Part shown: piece by piece, positions 17,315 through 25,657 of the stretch | Position numbering within the stretch: the first letter of the stretch is position 1 | Layout of the letters: each line of letters begins with the position of its first letter | Assembly (NCBI RefSeq): GCF_003691585.1 | Contig: NZ_CP033169.1 | Location: 3,100,001-3,164,000, forward strand | Length of the DNA: 64,000 nt | Direction of reading: 5' to 3' | Source of the DNA: Biomaibacter acetigenes | Lineage (GTDB): Bacteria; Bacillota; Thermosediminibacteria; Thermosediminibacterales; Tepidanaerobacteraceae | Program-made: the position numbers and the translations under genes | Notes under the pieces: generated by a model | The model's database searches: none | What the model was told of the DNA's origin: nothing | The model's input: the letters and a program-made list of their open reading frames with translations, nothing else

Positions 17315-18538
17315 ATGACAACTTTAAAAACAAAGGAGGAGTTGAATTTGGAAAAAAAGCCGTATTCATTAAGTATGCTGGTAGGTGCAGCTTTTCTCAT
17401 GGCCACATCGGCCATAGGCCCGGGTTTTTTAACACAGACCGCCGTGTTTACTCAGAAATATCTGGCCAGCTTTAGTGCAATAATACTCATCACAATTATA
17501 GTAGACATTATAGTCCAGATAAACATATGGCGCATTATTGTGGCTGCGGGCAAGCGCGGTCAGGAAATAGCAAATGATGTCCTGCCGGGCCTCGGCTATT
17601 TCATATCGCTCATTGTCATGATAGGGGGAATTGCTTTCAATATAGGAAATATTGCCGGAACCGGCATGGGCTTGAATACCCTTTTCGGTATTGACGCCCG
17701 CGTAGGTGCCGCCATTTCCGGCATCATCTGCATACTAATATTCTTATCGAAAGAAATCGGAAACGCCATGGACAGGTTCGCCCAGATCCTGGGCGTTTTG
17801 ATGATCCTGCTGGCCGTTTATGTGGCCGCGGCAGCGCACCCTCCACTGGCTCAGGCGGCAGTTCAGACCTTTGCCCCGAGCAAATTTGAATTTCTGCCCA
17901 TGATAACGCTCATAGGTGGATCGGTGGGCGGGTACATCACATTTGCCGGGGGTCACAGGCTGATCGAAGGCAATATGAAAGGCGGCGCAGCGGTGGGAGA
18001 AGCCACCAAAAGCGCCACTCTGGGAATTCTGGTGGCGGGCATAATGAGATACGCACTCTTTTTTGGCGCTCTGGGAATAGCCTTGAAGGGTATTAAATTT
18101 GATCCGGTAAATCCGGCCGCAACACCCTTTTTAAATGTGGCAGGCACGGTGGGTTACAAGATTTTTGGCCTGGTGCTCTGGTCGGCTGCCGCCACCTCCG
18201 TCGTTGGCTGTTCTTTCACTTCCCTTTCTTTTATAAAAACCTTTTTCAAACCGGTAGAAGAACACTTTTCTAAATTCATTATAGGTTTTATAGTCTTTTG
18301 TACACTGTTCTTTATACTGGTAGGAAAACCTGTAACCCTCTTGATACTAGCAGGAGCCATAAACGGTTTAATCCTCCCGCTCACTCTGGGTTCCATGCTC
18401 CTGGCCTGCAGGAATAAAAAGATAGTGGGTGATTATCATCATCCAACACTGTTAATCGTCCTTGGTATACTGGTCTTCATACTGACGCTGTATGGCGGAA
18501 TCAGTTCGTTATCAGGTATCAATCAGCTCTTCAAATAG
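17315..18538 (+). CDS. ycsG: NRAMP-superfamily transporter, YcsG-like
   Basis: 407 residues, about 11 membrane helices. It aligns in style with NRAMP proteins and with Bacillus YcsG, the carrier of the ycsFGI-kip cluster. The metal-ligand motif of TM1 (DPGN in true NRAMP metal carriers) reads GPGF here, and the TM6 region shows GGSVGGYITFAGG rather than an MPH motif, so a metal substrate is unlikely. Its own sigma-54 promoter and the pxp neighbours suggest uptake of 5-oxoproline or a relative. ATG start after AGGGGTGAG. Specificity is inference. Confidence 0.85.
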   Translation: MTTLKTKEELNLEKKPYSLSMLVGAAFLMATSAIGPGFLTQTAVFTQKYLASFSAIILITIIVDIIVQINIWRIIVAAGKRGQEIANDVLPGLGYFISLIVMIGGIAFNIGNIAGTGMGLNTLFGIDARVGAAISGIICILIFLSKEIGNAMDRFAQILGVLMILLAVYVAAAAHPPLAQAAVQTFAPSKFEFLPMITLIGGSVGGYITFAGGHRLIEGNMKGGAAVGEATKSATLGILVAGIMRYALFFGALGIALKGIKFDPVNPAATPFLNVAGTVGYKIFGLVLWSAAATSVVGCSFTSLSFIKTFFKPVEEHFSKFIIGFIVFCTLFFILVGKPVTLLILAGAINGLILPLTLGSMLLACRNKKIVGDYHHPTLLIVLGILVFILTLYGGISSLSGINQLFK

Positions 18539-18577
18539 TTAAAAGTCTGGTGAAATTAAACTGGATAATTCGTAAAT

Positions 18578-18615
18578 GGGCTGACCTAAAATCATATTAG
18601 GTCAGCCTATTTTTT
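18578..18615 (+). terminator. terminator after ycsG
   Basis: GGCTGACCT (18579-18587) and AGGTCAGCC (18599-18607) form a 9-bp stem followed by TATTTTTTC. Confidence 0.88.
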
Positions 18616-18755
18616 CACATGTATTTTTAAAGAAAAGAAAAAGAGGGCCTTCCTCATAGAACATCCATTTTATAGCGTCTGTACTAATAATCACAAAATC
18701 TTGTAAAAAAGGATATAAGCTTTTTTCGTCGAATTATGATACTAAGGTGATTTTT

Positions 18756-20105
18756 ATGAGCTATAAAATTCTCATAATAGATGATGAGTCTACCATATGC
18801 AGCGCATTAAAGCTATCTCTGGAAATTGCAGGTTATAAGGTCAATATAGACTTTTCGGCAAAAGAAGGGCTTTCCCGACTTCGAACCTTTTTACCAGATG
18901 TAGTGGTGCTTGACCTCCGCCTTCCCGATATGGATGGTCTTGCCGTTCTTTCAGAAATAAAAGAATTCGATGAAAGCATCATAGTTATTATGATAACGGC
19001 TTTCGGGGAGACAAAAACAGCGGTGGAAGCCGTAAAGAGGGGTGCTGTAGACTATCTGGTAAAGCCTTTTGACACAAATGAACTTGAAATTTCAATAAAA
19101 AGGGCTTTAAAAGAGAGGTCCCTAAAACATGAAAACGAAATCCTCAGGCAAAGAAGTGAGAAAAGCGAATTTATAACAAAAGATCCCTCTATGCTTGATA
19201 TTCTTGCAAGACTTGACTCTATAGCTAGAGTAGACTCCAGCGTCCTCATTATCGGTGAAACAGGAACCGGCAAGGAACTCATCGCCGGTTTGATTCACAA
19301 AAAAAGTTCCAGGGCATCGGAACCATTTATCACCTTAAATTGCAGCGCTATACCATCCAACCTCTTTGAAAGCGAGCTTTTCGGTCATGAAAAAAATGCG
19401 TTCACCGGAGCGTCCGCAAGAAAAAAGGGGCTTCTGGAGCTGGCCGATAAGGGAACTTTTTTTCTTGACGAAATTGGCGAACTGCCTCCCGATCTCCAGG
19501 CGAAGCTGTTGAGATTCCTTGAGGATAGATCAATTCGACGCGTTGGAGGCCTTGTCAACATCCCCCTGGATGTCAGAATAATAGCCGCCACCAACAAAAA
19601 TCTCAAGGAAGAAATAGAAAAAAACAACTTCCGGAGCGACCTTTACTACAGGCTGAATGTGGTCCAAGTAAAAATACCTCCCTTAAGGGAAAGGCCGGAC
19701 GATATTCCACTGCTGCTGGATTATTACAGGCGGGTATATAACCGTCATTTTAACAAAAATATCTGCGGATTTTCCGAAAAGGCCCTCAAGCTGCTCACAA
19801 ATTACTCTTGGCCCGGCAATGTCCGGGAGCTTAAGAATATAGTGGAAAGGGCTTTTATTCTGGCCAGGGGTTTAAGGATAACAGAAAGAGAATTGCCCCA
19901 GGAATTGACTAAAGGAAAATATATAACACCTCAGATTCCCGATGAAATAGAAAGGTTCATTCCATTGGAAGAACTCGAAAAACAGTATATTGCCACAGCT
20001 CTTGACGCAACTCACTGGAATATATCAAAAGCCGCAGAACTGCTGGGGATTAGCCGATTTGCACTGCAGCGCCGGATAAAAAAATATTTTGAGAAATCCC
20101 TTTAA
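18756..20105 (+). CDS. NtrC-family sigma-54-dependent response regulator
   Basis: 449 residues. Receiver domain with phospho-acceptor D53 in VLDLRLPDMDG, and K103 in LVKPFD; AAA+ domain with GETGTGKE (167-174), the sigma-54 contact loop NAFTGA (214-219, first Gly of GAFTGA replaced by Asn), Walker B GTFFLDEIGEL; C-terminal Fis-type HTH ending NISKAAELLGISRFALQRRI. The start is ATG 18756 (AAGGTGA upstream), not the GTG three codons earlier. It is the evident activator of both sigma-54 promoters in the island, paired with the kinase at 15743. Confidence 0.95.
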   Translation: MSYKILIIDDESTICSALKLSLEIAGYKVNIDFSAKEGLSRLRTFLPDVVVLDLRLPDMDGLAVLSEIKEFDESIIVIMITAFGETKTAVEAVKRGAVDYLVKPFDTNELEISIKRALKERSLKHENEILRQRSEKSEFITKDPSMLDILARLDSIARVDSSVLIIGETGTGKELIAGLIHKKSSRASEPFITLNCSAIPSNLFESELFGHEKNAFTGASARKKGLLELADKGTFFLDEIGELPPDLQAKLLRFLEDRSIRRVGGLVNIPLDVRIIAATNKNLKEEIEKNNFRSDLYYRLNVVQVKIPPLRERPDDIPLLLDYYRRVYNRHFNKNICGFSEKALKLLTNYSWPGNVRELKNIVERAFILARGLRITERELPQELTKGKYITPQIPDEIERFIPLEELEKQYIATALDATHWNISKAAELLGISRFALQRRIKKYFEKSL

Positions 20106-20132
20106 TTCCACAAAAAACCATTCCGCCAGATT

Positions 20133-20155
20133 AAAAAAGGGCCCTTTTTGGTGTT
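20133..20155 (+). terminator. terminator of the response-regulator gene
   Basis: AAAAAAGGG directly facing CCCTTTTTGG. Confidence 0.65.
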
Positions 20156-20166
20156 TTTCAGACTTA

Positions 20167-20197
20167 ATAAAACACTCGGGGTAAATCCCGAGTGTTA
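20167..20197 (-). terminator. terminator of the rplKAJL operon
   Basis: Minus-strand CACTCGGG, ATTTA, CCCGAGTG, TTTTATT, directly after rplL. Transcription therefore ends here and does not continue into rpoB as in most bacteria. Confidence 0.88.
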
Positions 20198-20212
20198 GGA
20201 ATAAAGATTTTC

Positions 20213-20590
20213 TTATTTTACTTCTACAGTGGCGCCGACTTCGGTGAGCTTTGCTTTTATCTGCTCTGCCTCTTCCTTGCTGACCTTTTCCTTCACAGGC
20301 TTCGGAGCGCCGTCTACCAGGTCTTTGGCTTCCTTGAGGCCAAGGCCTGTAATTTCTCTTACGACCTTGATAACCTTGATCTTTTCTGCACCGGCAGCGG
20401 CCAGAATCACGTCAAATTCGGTCTGCTCGGGTGCGGCTTCGGCAGGAGCAGCACCGGCGGCCGGTCCCGCAGCTACGGCCACAGGAGCTGCGGCGGTAAC
20501 TCCGAATTTATCCTGAAGTTCCTTTACCAGATCGGCCAGTTCAAGTACTGTCATGTTCTCAATAGCGGAAATGATTTCTTCTTTTGTCAT
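20213..20590 (-). CDS. rplL: 50S ribosomal protein L7/L12
   Basis: 125 residues: N-terminal dimerisation helices ([13 protein letters not shown]), Ala/Pro-rich hinge about 35-55, and the C-terminal factor-binding domain with [19 protein letters not shown]. It forms the stalk that recruits EF-Tu and EF-G. Follows rplJ; last gene of its operon. Confidence 0.98.
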   Translation of the reverse strand: MTKEEIISAIENMTVLELADLVKELQDKFGVTAAAPVAVAAGPAAGAAPAEAAPEQTEFDVILAAAGAEKIKVIKVVREITGLGLKEAKDLVDGAPKPVKEKVSKEEAEQIKAKLTEVGATVEVK

Positions 20591-20665
20591 TTAAAAATTC
20601 CTCCTCATATTTTCTCATTTTGTTTCATTTTTGGTCGGGCAGCTATACCGCCCGCAACAGATATG

Positions 20666-21184
20666 TCATGACGCTTTTTTGTCCTGTATAGCCTGCAGGG
20701 TGTATACCAGATTGCGCAGCGGACCCTGCAGCACGCTCACAATGCCGTAAAGAGGCGCCTGGATGGAACCTACCGCTTTTGCCAGCAGTTCCTCCCTCGG
20801 CGGCATCTTGGCCAGGCTTTCCACCATATCCTTGTCGCCGACTTTACCCTCTACCAAACCGGCCTTGATTTCAAGTTCCTTGTGGGTCTTGGCAAAGTCT
20901 ACGATAACCTTTGCCGGCGCTACCGGATCTGCATAGCTGAAAGCCACAGCCGTGGGGCCTTCCAGGAATTCATCCAAATTATAATCAAAATCTTTTATGG
21001 CTATGCGGGTTAGAGTATTCTTTACAACTTTGAATTCCACACCCTGCTCCCGGAGCTTTTTACGCAGCTCCGTAATATCGGCTACATTCAAGCCCCTGTA
21101 ATCTGTCAAAATGGCAGCTTTGGAACGGCTGAACTTATCCCTTAATTCTTCTACAGCCTTAACTTTTTCCGGTTTTACAGCCAC
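20666..21184 (-). CDS. rplJ: 50S ribosomal protein L10
   Basis: 172 residues, stalk base protein binding 23S rRNA and L7/L12 dimers. GTG start at 21184 after GGGAGGTG; the upstream in-frame extension is the leader RNA. Sequence starts VAVKPEKVKAVEELRDKF, with ILTDYRGLNVADITELR. Expression is probably autoregulated through the leader. Confidence 0.97.
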   Translation of the reverse strand: MAVKPEKVKAVEELRDKFSRSKAAILTDYRGLNVADITELRKKLREQGVEFKVVKNTLTRIAIKDFDYNLDEFLEGPTAVAFSYADPVAPAKVIVDFAKTHKELEIKAGLVEGKVGDKDMVESLAKMPPREELLAKAVGSIQAPLYGIVSVLQGPLRNLVYTLQAIQDKKAS

Positions 21185-21186
21185 TA

Positions 21187-21385
21187 TTTCACCTCCCTTG
21201 AATCCAAATAAATGACAGGACCTCCCTGCAGTTTTACAGAAAGGTCCTGTTCTCAGCATTTTCAAGACACCAGTTTTAAGTCCATAAGCTCTTGCTTCGG
21301 CTAAAAACCTTACTTACCTTTCCGCCTCGGCAGGATATTAAGCCATCAGGCACCTGCTGTCTGCAGCGAATGTGTGTATGAAATT
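21187..21385 (-). promoter_or_regulatory. L10 leader RNA
   Basis: On the minus strand the rplA-rplJ spacer carries the L10-leader pattern: GCAGGTGCCTGATGGC, TTAATATCCTGCCGAGGC, then a strong late hairpin ACAGGACCT with AGGTCCTGT just before rplJ. In this RNA class the L10(L12)4 complex binds the first domain and represses its own operon. Confidence 0.82.
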
Positions 21386-21394
21386 AAGCAAAAT

Positions 21395-22096
21395 TTATTT
21401 TGTCTCCACCAGTTTTGCTGGATTTATCTTGATTCCCGGTCCCATGGTGCTGGATATAACCACGCTCTTTATATACTGGCCTTTGGCCGCAGCGGGCTTT
21501 GCCTTTATAATAGCCTCCATGAGGGTTCTGAAGTTATCCAGCAGTTTTTCGGGGCCGAAAGATTTTTTTCCTATGGGAGCATGAACAATACTTGTTTTAT
21601 CAACCCTGTATTCGATCTTTCCGGCTTTTATTTCTTTGACTGCTTTGCCCACATCAAAGGTAACCGTGCCTGCCTTGGGGTTTGGCATGAGGCCTTTGGG
21701 ACCCAGCACTCTTCCCAACTTACCTACGGCACCCATCATATCGGGAGTGGCCACAGCTACATCAAAATCCAGGAAACCGCCTTCTATTTTGGCAATCAAA
21801 TCTTCGGCGCCTACGTAATCGGCTCCGGCTTCCTCGGCCTCCTTCGCTTTGTCGGCTTTGGCGAACACCAGCACCCTTACCGTTTTACCTGTGCCGTGAG
21901 GAAGGGTCACAACGCCCCTGACCTGCTGGTCTGCATGTCTGGGGTCAACACCAAGGCGCACCGAAACTTCTATGGTTTCGTCGAATTTTTTGGTGGCTGT
22001 TTTTTCTACCAATTCTATGGCTTCTTTGGGATCATAAAGTTTAGTCCTGTCTACAAGCTTCGCAGCTTCAAGATAACTTTTACCATGTTTTGGCAT
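21395..22096 (-). CDS. rplA: 50S ribosomal protein L1
   Basis: 233 residues, two-domain L1 of the mobile stalk. Begins [23 protein letters not shown] and contains [13 protein letters not shown]. Follows rplK in the usual order. Confidence 0.98.
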   Translation of the reverse strand: MPKHGKSYLEAAKLVDRTKLYDPKEAIELVEKTATKKFDETIEVSVRLGVDPRHADQQVRGVVTLPHGTGKTVRVLVFAKADKAKEAEEAGADYVGAEDLIAKIEGGFLDFDVAVATPDMMGAVGKLGRVLGPKGLMPNPKAGTVTFDVGKAVKEIKAGKIEYRVDKTSIVHAPIGKKSFGPEKLLDNFRTLMEAIIKAKPAAAKGQYIKSVVISSTMGPGIKINPAKLVETK

Positions 22097-22150
22097 AATA
22101 TTTTACCTCCTTGTGGTTTTAGCGGAAAAATCCTCCCACTTTTTAAAAAC

Positions 22151-22573
22151 TTATTCTACTGTAATGCCCATGCTGCGGGCAGTACCTTCAATCATCCTCA
22201 TGGCGGCTTCCAGGCTGTTGGCATTTAAATCCGCCATTTTAAGCTCGGCTATTTCCTTTATATCCTTTTTGGTAACTTTTGCTACCTTGTTTTTGTTGGG
22301 CTCACCGGAACCCTTTTCAATACCTGCAGCCTTTTTCAAGAGCACGGCTGCCGGCGGCGTCTTCAGCACAAAAGTAAAGGACCTGTCCTGATAAACGGTC
22401 AGTTCTACGGGAATGATAAGCCCTGCCTGAGAAGCGGTCTTTTCATTGAATTCCTTACAGAAATTCATTATATTTATCCCTGTGGGACCCAGAGCGGGAC
22501 CTACGGGAGGAGCTGGCGTCGCCTTGCCGGCCGGTATCTGCAGCTTTACCATAGAAATAACTTTTTTAGCCAT
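22151..22573 (-). CDS. rplK: 50S ribosomal protein L11
   Basis: 140 residues. N-terminal proline-rich [17 protein letters not shown] and C-terminal rRNA-binding domain. Part of the GTPase-associated centre. AGGAGG precedes the ATG. Confidence 0.98.
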   Translation of the reverse strand: MAKKVISMVKLQIPAGKATPAPPVGPALGPTGINIMNFCKEFNEKTASQAGLIIPVELTVYQDRSFTFVLKTPPAAVLLKKAAGIEKGSGEPNKNKVAKVTKKDIKEIAELKMADLNANSLEAAMRMIEGTARSMGITVE

Positions 22574-22600
22574 TTTTACACCTCCTGTAACTTCTTAATG

Positions 22601-23128
22601 TTATAACTTTTCTATTTGGTTGAATTCAAGTTCAATGGGTGTTTCCCTGCCAAACATAGATATCAAAACCTTCACCTTTTGCCTCTCGGGATTGACTTCT
22701 ACCACCTTGCCGGCAAAGTTTTCGAAAGGCCCTGATGTAACCTTGACATTCTGGTTTACGGCAATATCTATCTTTGGCTTCGGTTCCTCTATGCCCATCT
22801 GCTTTAATATGTTCCTTGCTTCCGATTCCTGAAGGGGGATGGGTTTGGTTCCTGCCCCGACAAAGCCTGTTACTCCCGGCGTGTTTCTTACCACATACCA
22901 GGAATCATCGGTAACAATCATCTCTACCAGGACATAACCCGGAAACACCTTGCGCTGAGTAACTTTTTTCTTTCCATTTTTGATTTCCAGCTCTTCTTCC
23001 ATGGGGACCAGGACCCTGAATATCTTGTCCTGCATTCCCATGGACTCCACTCTCTTTTCCAGGTTAGCCTTTACTTTATTTTCATATCCGGAATACGTAT
23101 GGACTACATACCAGTTTTTCGATGACAT
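22601..23128 (-). CDS. nusG: transcription termination/antitermination factor NusG
   Basis: 175 residues. NGN domain (starts MSSKNWYVVHTYSGYENKVKANL) and C-terminal KOW domain with VKVTSGPFENFAGKV. Interacts with RNA polymerase and Rho or the ribosome. The upstream repeat (locus D) reaches almost to the start codon, so there is only a weak Shine-Dalgarno (GAGAAGAAG). Confidence 0.97.
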   Translation of the reverse strand: MSSKNWYVVHTYSGYENKVKANLEKRVESMGMQDKIFRVLVPMEEELEIKNGKKKVTQRKVFPGYVLVEMIVTDDSWYVVRNTPGVTGFVGAGTKPIPLQESEARNILKQMGIEEPKPKIDIAVNQNVKVTSGPFENFAGKVVEVNPERQKVKVLISMFGRETPIELEFNQIEKL

Positions 23129-23134
23129 ACTTCT

Positions 23135-23242
23135 TCTCGAGATTCGAAGTTCGAAGCTTAGAGGTTCGAATCAGAAGAAATTTTGCCGGGCAAAATTTCA
23201 ACTTAATCGAATTTCGAACGTCGAACTTCGAAACAACCTCCT
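23135..23242 (-). repeat. heptamer/hairpin element (locus D) inside the secE-nusG operon
   Basis: Heptamers of the TTC type (TTCGAAG, TTCGACG, TTCGAAA) begin a few bases after the secE stop. Centre: AAATTTTGCC, GGGCAAAATTT. The opposite arm ends a few bases before nusG. The element lies wholly within a co-transcribed interval. Confidence 0.85.
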
Positions 23243-23449
23243 TTATCGGAGAATTAATGATAGCAACTTATAAAGGATAGTATCAGCAATCCATATAATG
23301 CCGCTGACAATTACAACCGATACCAGAACCACAATAGTATATGTGGTAAGGTCATTTTTCGTGGGCCATGTAACTTTCTTGAGTTCGGACCTTACTTCTC
23401 TGAAAAACTTCTCGGTTTTTTTAATAAAGCTCTCTCCTGCAGCTACCAT
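23243..23449 (-). CDS. secE: preprotein translocase subunit SecE
   Basis: 68 residues, the short Gram-positive form: a cytoplasmic amphipathic part with FFREVRSELKKVTWPTKNDL and one TM helix. Part of SecYEG. ATG at 23449. It sits between rpmG and nusG as usual. Confidence 0.96.
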   Translation of the reverse strand: MVAAGESFIKKTEKFFREVRSELKKVTWPTKNDLTTYTIVVLVSVVIVSGIIWIADTILYKLLSLILR

Positions 23450-23473
23450 GTAAACCTCACATCCCCCTAAAGC

Positions 23474-23623
23474 TTATTTTGTCTCTTTGTGCAGTGTATG
23501 TTTTCCACAGTGTTTGCAGTATTTGTTCATTTCCAGACGGTCAGGGTCATTTTTCTTGTTCTTCTGGGTGAAATAGTTCCTCTGCTTGCATTCTGTACAT
23601 GCCAACACTATATTGACCCTCAT
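23474..23623 (-). CDS. rpmG: 50S ribosomal protein L33
   Basis: 49 residues read directly from the minus strand: begins [20 protein letters not shown] and ends [14 protein letters not shown]. The four cysteines (CTEC and CKHC) make it a zinc-binding paralogue of L33. ATG at 23623 with GGAGGTG upstream. First gene of the rpmG-secE-nusG-rplKAJL unit. Confidence 0.95.
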   Translation of the reverse strand: MRVNIVLACTECKQRNYFTQKNKKNDPDRLEMNKYCKHCGKHTLHKETK

Positions 23624-23687
23624 GTGCACACCTCCATACTTAATCTTCTATAAGTGCAAGGATTTTTCCTTTATAGTCACTTAAATC

Positions 23688-23716
23688 AATTTATCATAAT
23701 TCCTGTTTATTGTCAA
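23688..23716 (-). promoter_or_regulatory. promoter for rpmG-secE-nusG
   Basis: Minus-strand TTGACA (23716-23711), 17 bp, TAAATT (23693-23688), just after the tuf terminator. Confidence 0.7.
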
Positions 23717-23732
23717 TAAAGAGCATAAATTT

Positions 23733-23758
23733 AAGGGGAATCTTTCGATTCCCCTTCT
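23733..23758 (-). terminator. tuf terminator
   Basis: AAGGGGAATC, TTTC or GAAA loop, GATTCCCCTT: a 10-bp perfect stem a few bases after the tuf stop. Confidence 0.85.
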
Positions 23759-23763
23759 TTTCA

Positions 23764-24969
23764 CTATTTATCGATAATCTCCGTAACAACACCGGCTCCT
23801 ACTGTCCTGCCGCCTTCCCTGATGGCAAACCTCAGGCCTTCCTCTATGGCTATGGGTGAAATCAACTGGATGTCCATGACTATGTTGTCTCCGGGCATTA
23901 CCATCTCGGTGCCTTCAGGCAGGGTGATGACTCCGGTGACGTCGGTGGTCCTGAAGTAGAACTGGGGCCTGTAGCCGTTGAAGAAGGGTGTGTGCCTGCC
24001 GCCTTCTTCTTTCTTTAAGACGTATACCTGCCCTTTGAAGTGGGTGTGGGGATGGATGCTGCCGGGCTTGGATATGACCATGCCTCTTTCCACTTCGTCT
24101 CTGTCTATGCCGCGGAGCAGGGCTCCAATGTTGTCTCCCGCCACTGCTGAATCCAGTAGTTTCCTGAACATTTCTACGCCGGTGACTACGGTCTTTTTCT
24201 TTTCGGGGGCAAGACCTACTATTTCTACTTCGTCTCCTACTTTGAGTGTCCCTCTCTCTACTCTGCCGGTTACTACGGTGCCGCGGCCGGTGATGGTGAA
24301 TACGTCTTCTATGGGCATGAGGAACGGTTTTTCTGTGTCACGTTCGGGAGTGGGAATGTAGCTGTCTACTGCGTCCATGAGGTTCCATATCTTGCCGCAC
24401 CATTCGCATTCCCTCTTGCCGCAGCCGCATTCCAGTGCTTTTAATGCGGAGCCGGGCACGATGGGTATGTCGTCTCCCGGAAATTCGTAGGATGACAGAA
24501 GTTCTCTTATTTCCATTTCTACCAGTTCCAGGAGTTCTGGGTCATCTACCATGTCTATTTTGTTTAAAAATACTACGATGTAGGGCACGCCTACCTGTCT
24601 TGCCAGAAGGATGTGTTCTCTTGTCTGGGGCATGGGGCCGTCGGCGGCGGATACTACCAGTATGGCTCCGTCCATCTGGGCGGCTCCTGTTATCATGTTC
24701 TTTACGTAGTCGGCGTGGCCCGGGCAGTCTACGTGGGCGTAGTGCCTCTTTTCGGTCTGGTATTCTACGTGGGCTGTGGCTATGGTGATTCCGCGCTCCC
24801 TTTCTTCGGGGGCTTTGTCTATCTGGTCAAAGGGTACGAAGTCCGATAGCCCGCTGTTGGCCAGCACTTTTGTGATGGCTGCTGTGAGGGTGGTTTTGCC
24901 ATGGTCTACGTGACCTATGGTTCCAATGTTTACATGGGGTTTTGTCCTTTCATATTTTTGCTTTGCCAT
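23764..24969 (-). CDS. tuf: elongation factor Tu
   Basis: 401 residues. G1 GHVDHGKT, G3 DCPGH, G4 NKIDM, followed by domains 2 and 3 with [13 protein letters not shown] and [21 protein letters not shown]. The ATG at 24969 after AGGAGG is used; the longer frame reads back through tRNA-Thr. Unusual: residues 181-192 hold four cysteines in pattern C-x-C-x4-C-x2-C ([12 protein letters not shown]) after ALKALE, a potential zinc knuckle absent from most EF-Tu. The gene has its own promoter and lies directly after tRNA-Thr. Confidence 0.98.
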   Translation of the reverse strand: MAKQKYERTKPHVNIGTIGHVDHGKTTLTAAITKVLANSGLSDFVPFDQIDKAPEERERGITIATAHVEYQTEKRHYAHVDCPGHADYVKNMITGAAQMDGAILVVSAADGPMPQTREHILLARQVGVPYIVVFLNKIDMVDDPELLELVEMEIRELLSSYEFPGDDIPIVPGSALKALECGCGKRECEWCGKIWNLMDAVDSYIPTPERDTEKPFLMPIEDVFTITGRGTVVTGRVERGTLKVGDEVEIVGLAPEKKKTVVTGVEMFRKLLDSAVAGDNIGALLRGIDRDEVERGMVISKPGSIHPHTHFKGQVYVLKKEEGGRHTPFFNGYRPQFYFRTTDVTGVITLPEGTEMVMPGDNIVMDIQLISPIAIEEGLRFAIREGGRTVGAGVVTEIIDK

Positions 24970-25018
24970 TTTTATCCTCCTTGATATGTAAAAATATAAA
25001 ACGTAATAACTCGTCCAT

Positions 25019-25047
25019 ATTATAACCAAATAAAATAAAATTTTCAA
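25019..25047 (-). promoter_or_regulatory. tuf promoter
   Basis: Minus-strand TTGAAA (25047-25042), 17 bp, TATAAT (25024-25019), between tRNA-Thr and tuf. Confidence 0.8.
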
Positions 25048-25065
25048 ATATCTCTGCTTTAAAAA

Positions 25066-25141
25066 TGGAGCCCACGACCGGGATTGAACCGGTGACCTCC
25101 GCCTTACCAAGGCGACGCTCTGCCAACTGAGCTACGTGGGC
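25066..25141 (-). tRNA. tRNA-Thr (GGT)
   Basis: Minus-strand cloverleaf GCCCACGTAGCTCAGTTGGC, anticodon loop TTGGTAA (GGT), acceptor closing CGTGGGC and encoded CCA. Confidence 0.93.
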
Positions 25142-25143
25142 AC

Positions 25144-25220
<77 letters not shown>

Positions 25221-25323
25221 TTGTTATGAAGTGTGATGTGTGAGGTTTGAGGTGTGACTAAGTAAATTTGCCGAAGGCAAATTTTTCACTTCCCACTACG
25301 CACATCTCACTTCGAACTTCTCA
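25221..25323 (-). repeat. heptamer/hairpin element (locus E)
   Basis: Between tRNA-fMet and tRNA-Gly. The plus-strand left arm GAAGTGTGATGTGTGAGGTT repeats with TG-type heptamers; centre AAATTTGCC GAA GGCAAATTT; right arm CACTTCCCACTACGCACATC. Confidence 0.85.
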
Positions 25324-25324
25324 A

Positions 25325-25401
25325 TGGAGCGGGAAACGGGATTCGAACCCGCGACATTCAGCTTGGAAGGCTGACGCTCTAGCCAGCTGAGCTATTCCCG
25401 C
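25325..25401 (-). tRNA. tRNA-Gly (TCC)
   Basis: Minus-strand GCGGGAATAGCTCAGCTGGC, anticodon loop CTTCCAA (TCC), acceptor closing TTCCCGC and encoded CCA. Confidence 0.93.
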
Positions 25402-25402
25402 A

Positions 25403-25510
25403 CATTGTGAGGTGTGATGTGGGAGGTTGGAGGTGTGATTCGCTGGAATTTACCGGAACCAAATTCTTTCTAATCCCACATCTCACACCGCACTTCTCAC
25501 ATCTCATTAG
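25403..25510 (-). repeat. heptamer/hairpin element (locus F)
   Basis: Between tRNA-Gly and tRNA-Tyr. Left arm GTGAGGT GTGATGT GGGAGGT TGGAGGT GTGATTC; weakened centre (AATTTACCGGAACCAAATT); right arm of TCTCACACCGCACTTCTCAC type. Confidence 0.85.
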
Positions 25511-25511
25511 T

Positions 25512-25597
25512 TGGTGGAGAGAGGTGGATTCGAACCACCGAAGGCATCGCCAGCAGATTTACAGTCTGCCCCCTTTGGCCAGCTCGGGAATCTCTCC
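25512..25597 (-). tRNA. tRNA-Tyr (GTA)
   Basis: Class II tRNA with a long variable arm on the minus strand: GGAGAGATTCCCGAGCTGGC, anticodon stem-loop CAGACTGTAAATCTG (GTA), encoded CCA. Confidence 0.94.
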
Positions 25598-25608
25598 ACA
25601 CCTTTTAT

Positions 25609-25637
25609 ATTATAAAGGGAAAAAAGGCTTTGGTCAA
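25609..25637 (-). promoter_or_regulatory. promoter of the Tyr-Gly-fMet-Thr tRNA operon
   Basis: Minus-strand TTGACC (25637-25632), 17 bp, TATAAT (25614-25609), 12 bp before tRNA-Tyr. Confidence 0.85.
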
Positions 25638-25657
25638 TAGCAAATTATGTTTTTATA

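Noticed and set aside
24970-25110. 47-residue N-terminal extension of EF-Tu
   Set aside because: The extension reads through tRNA-Thr and the tuf promoter; the ATG at 24969 has AGGAGG and gives the universal [12 protein letters not shown] start.
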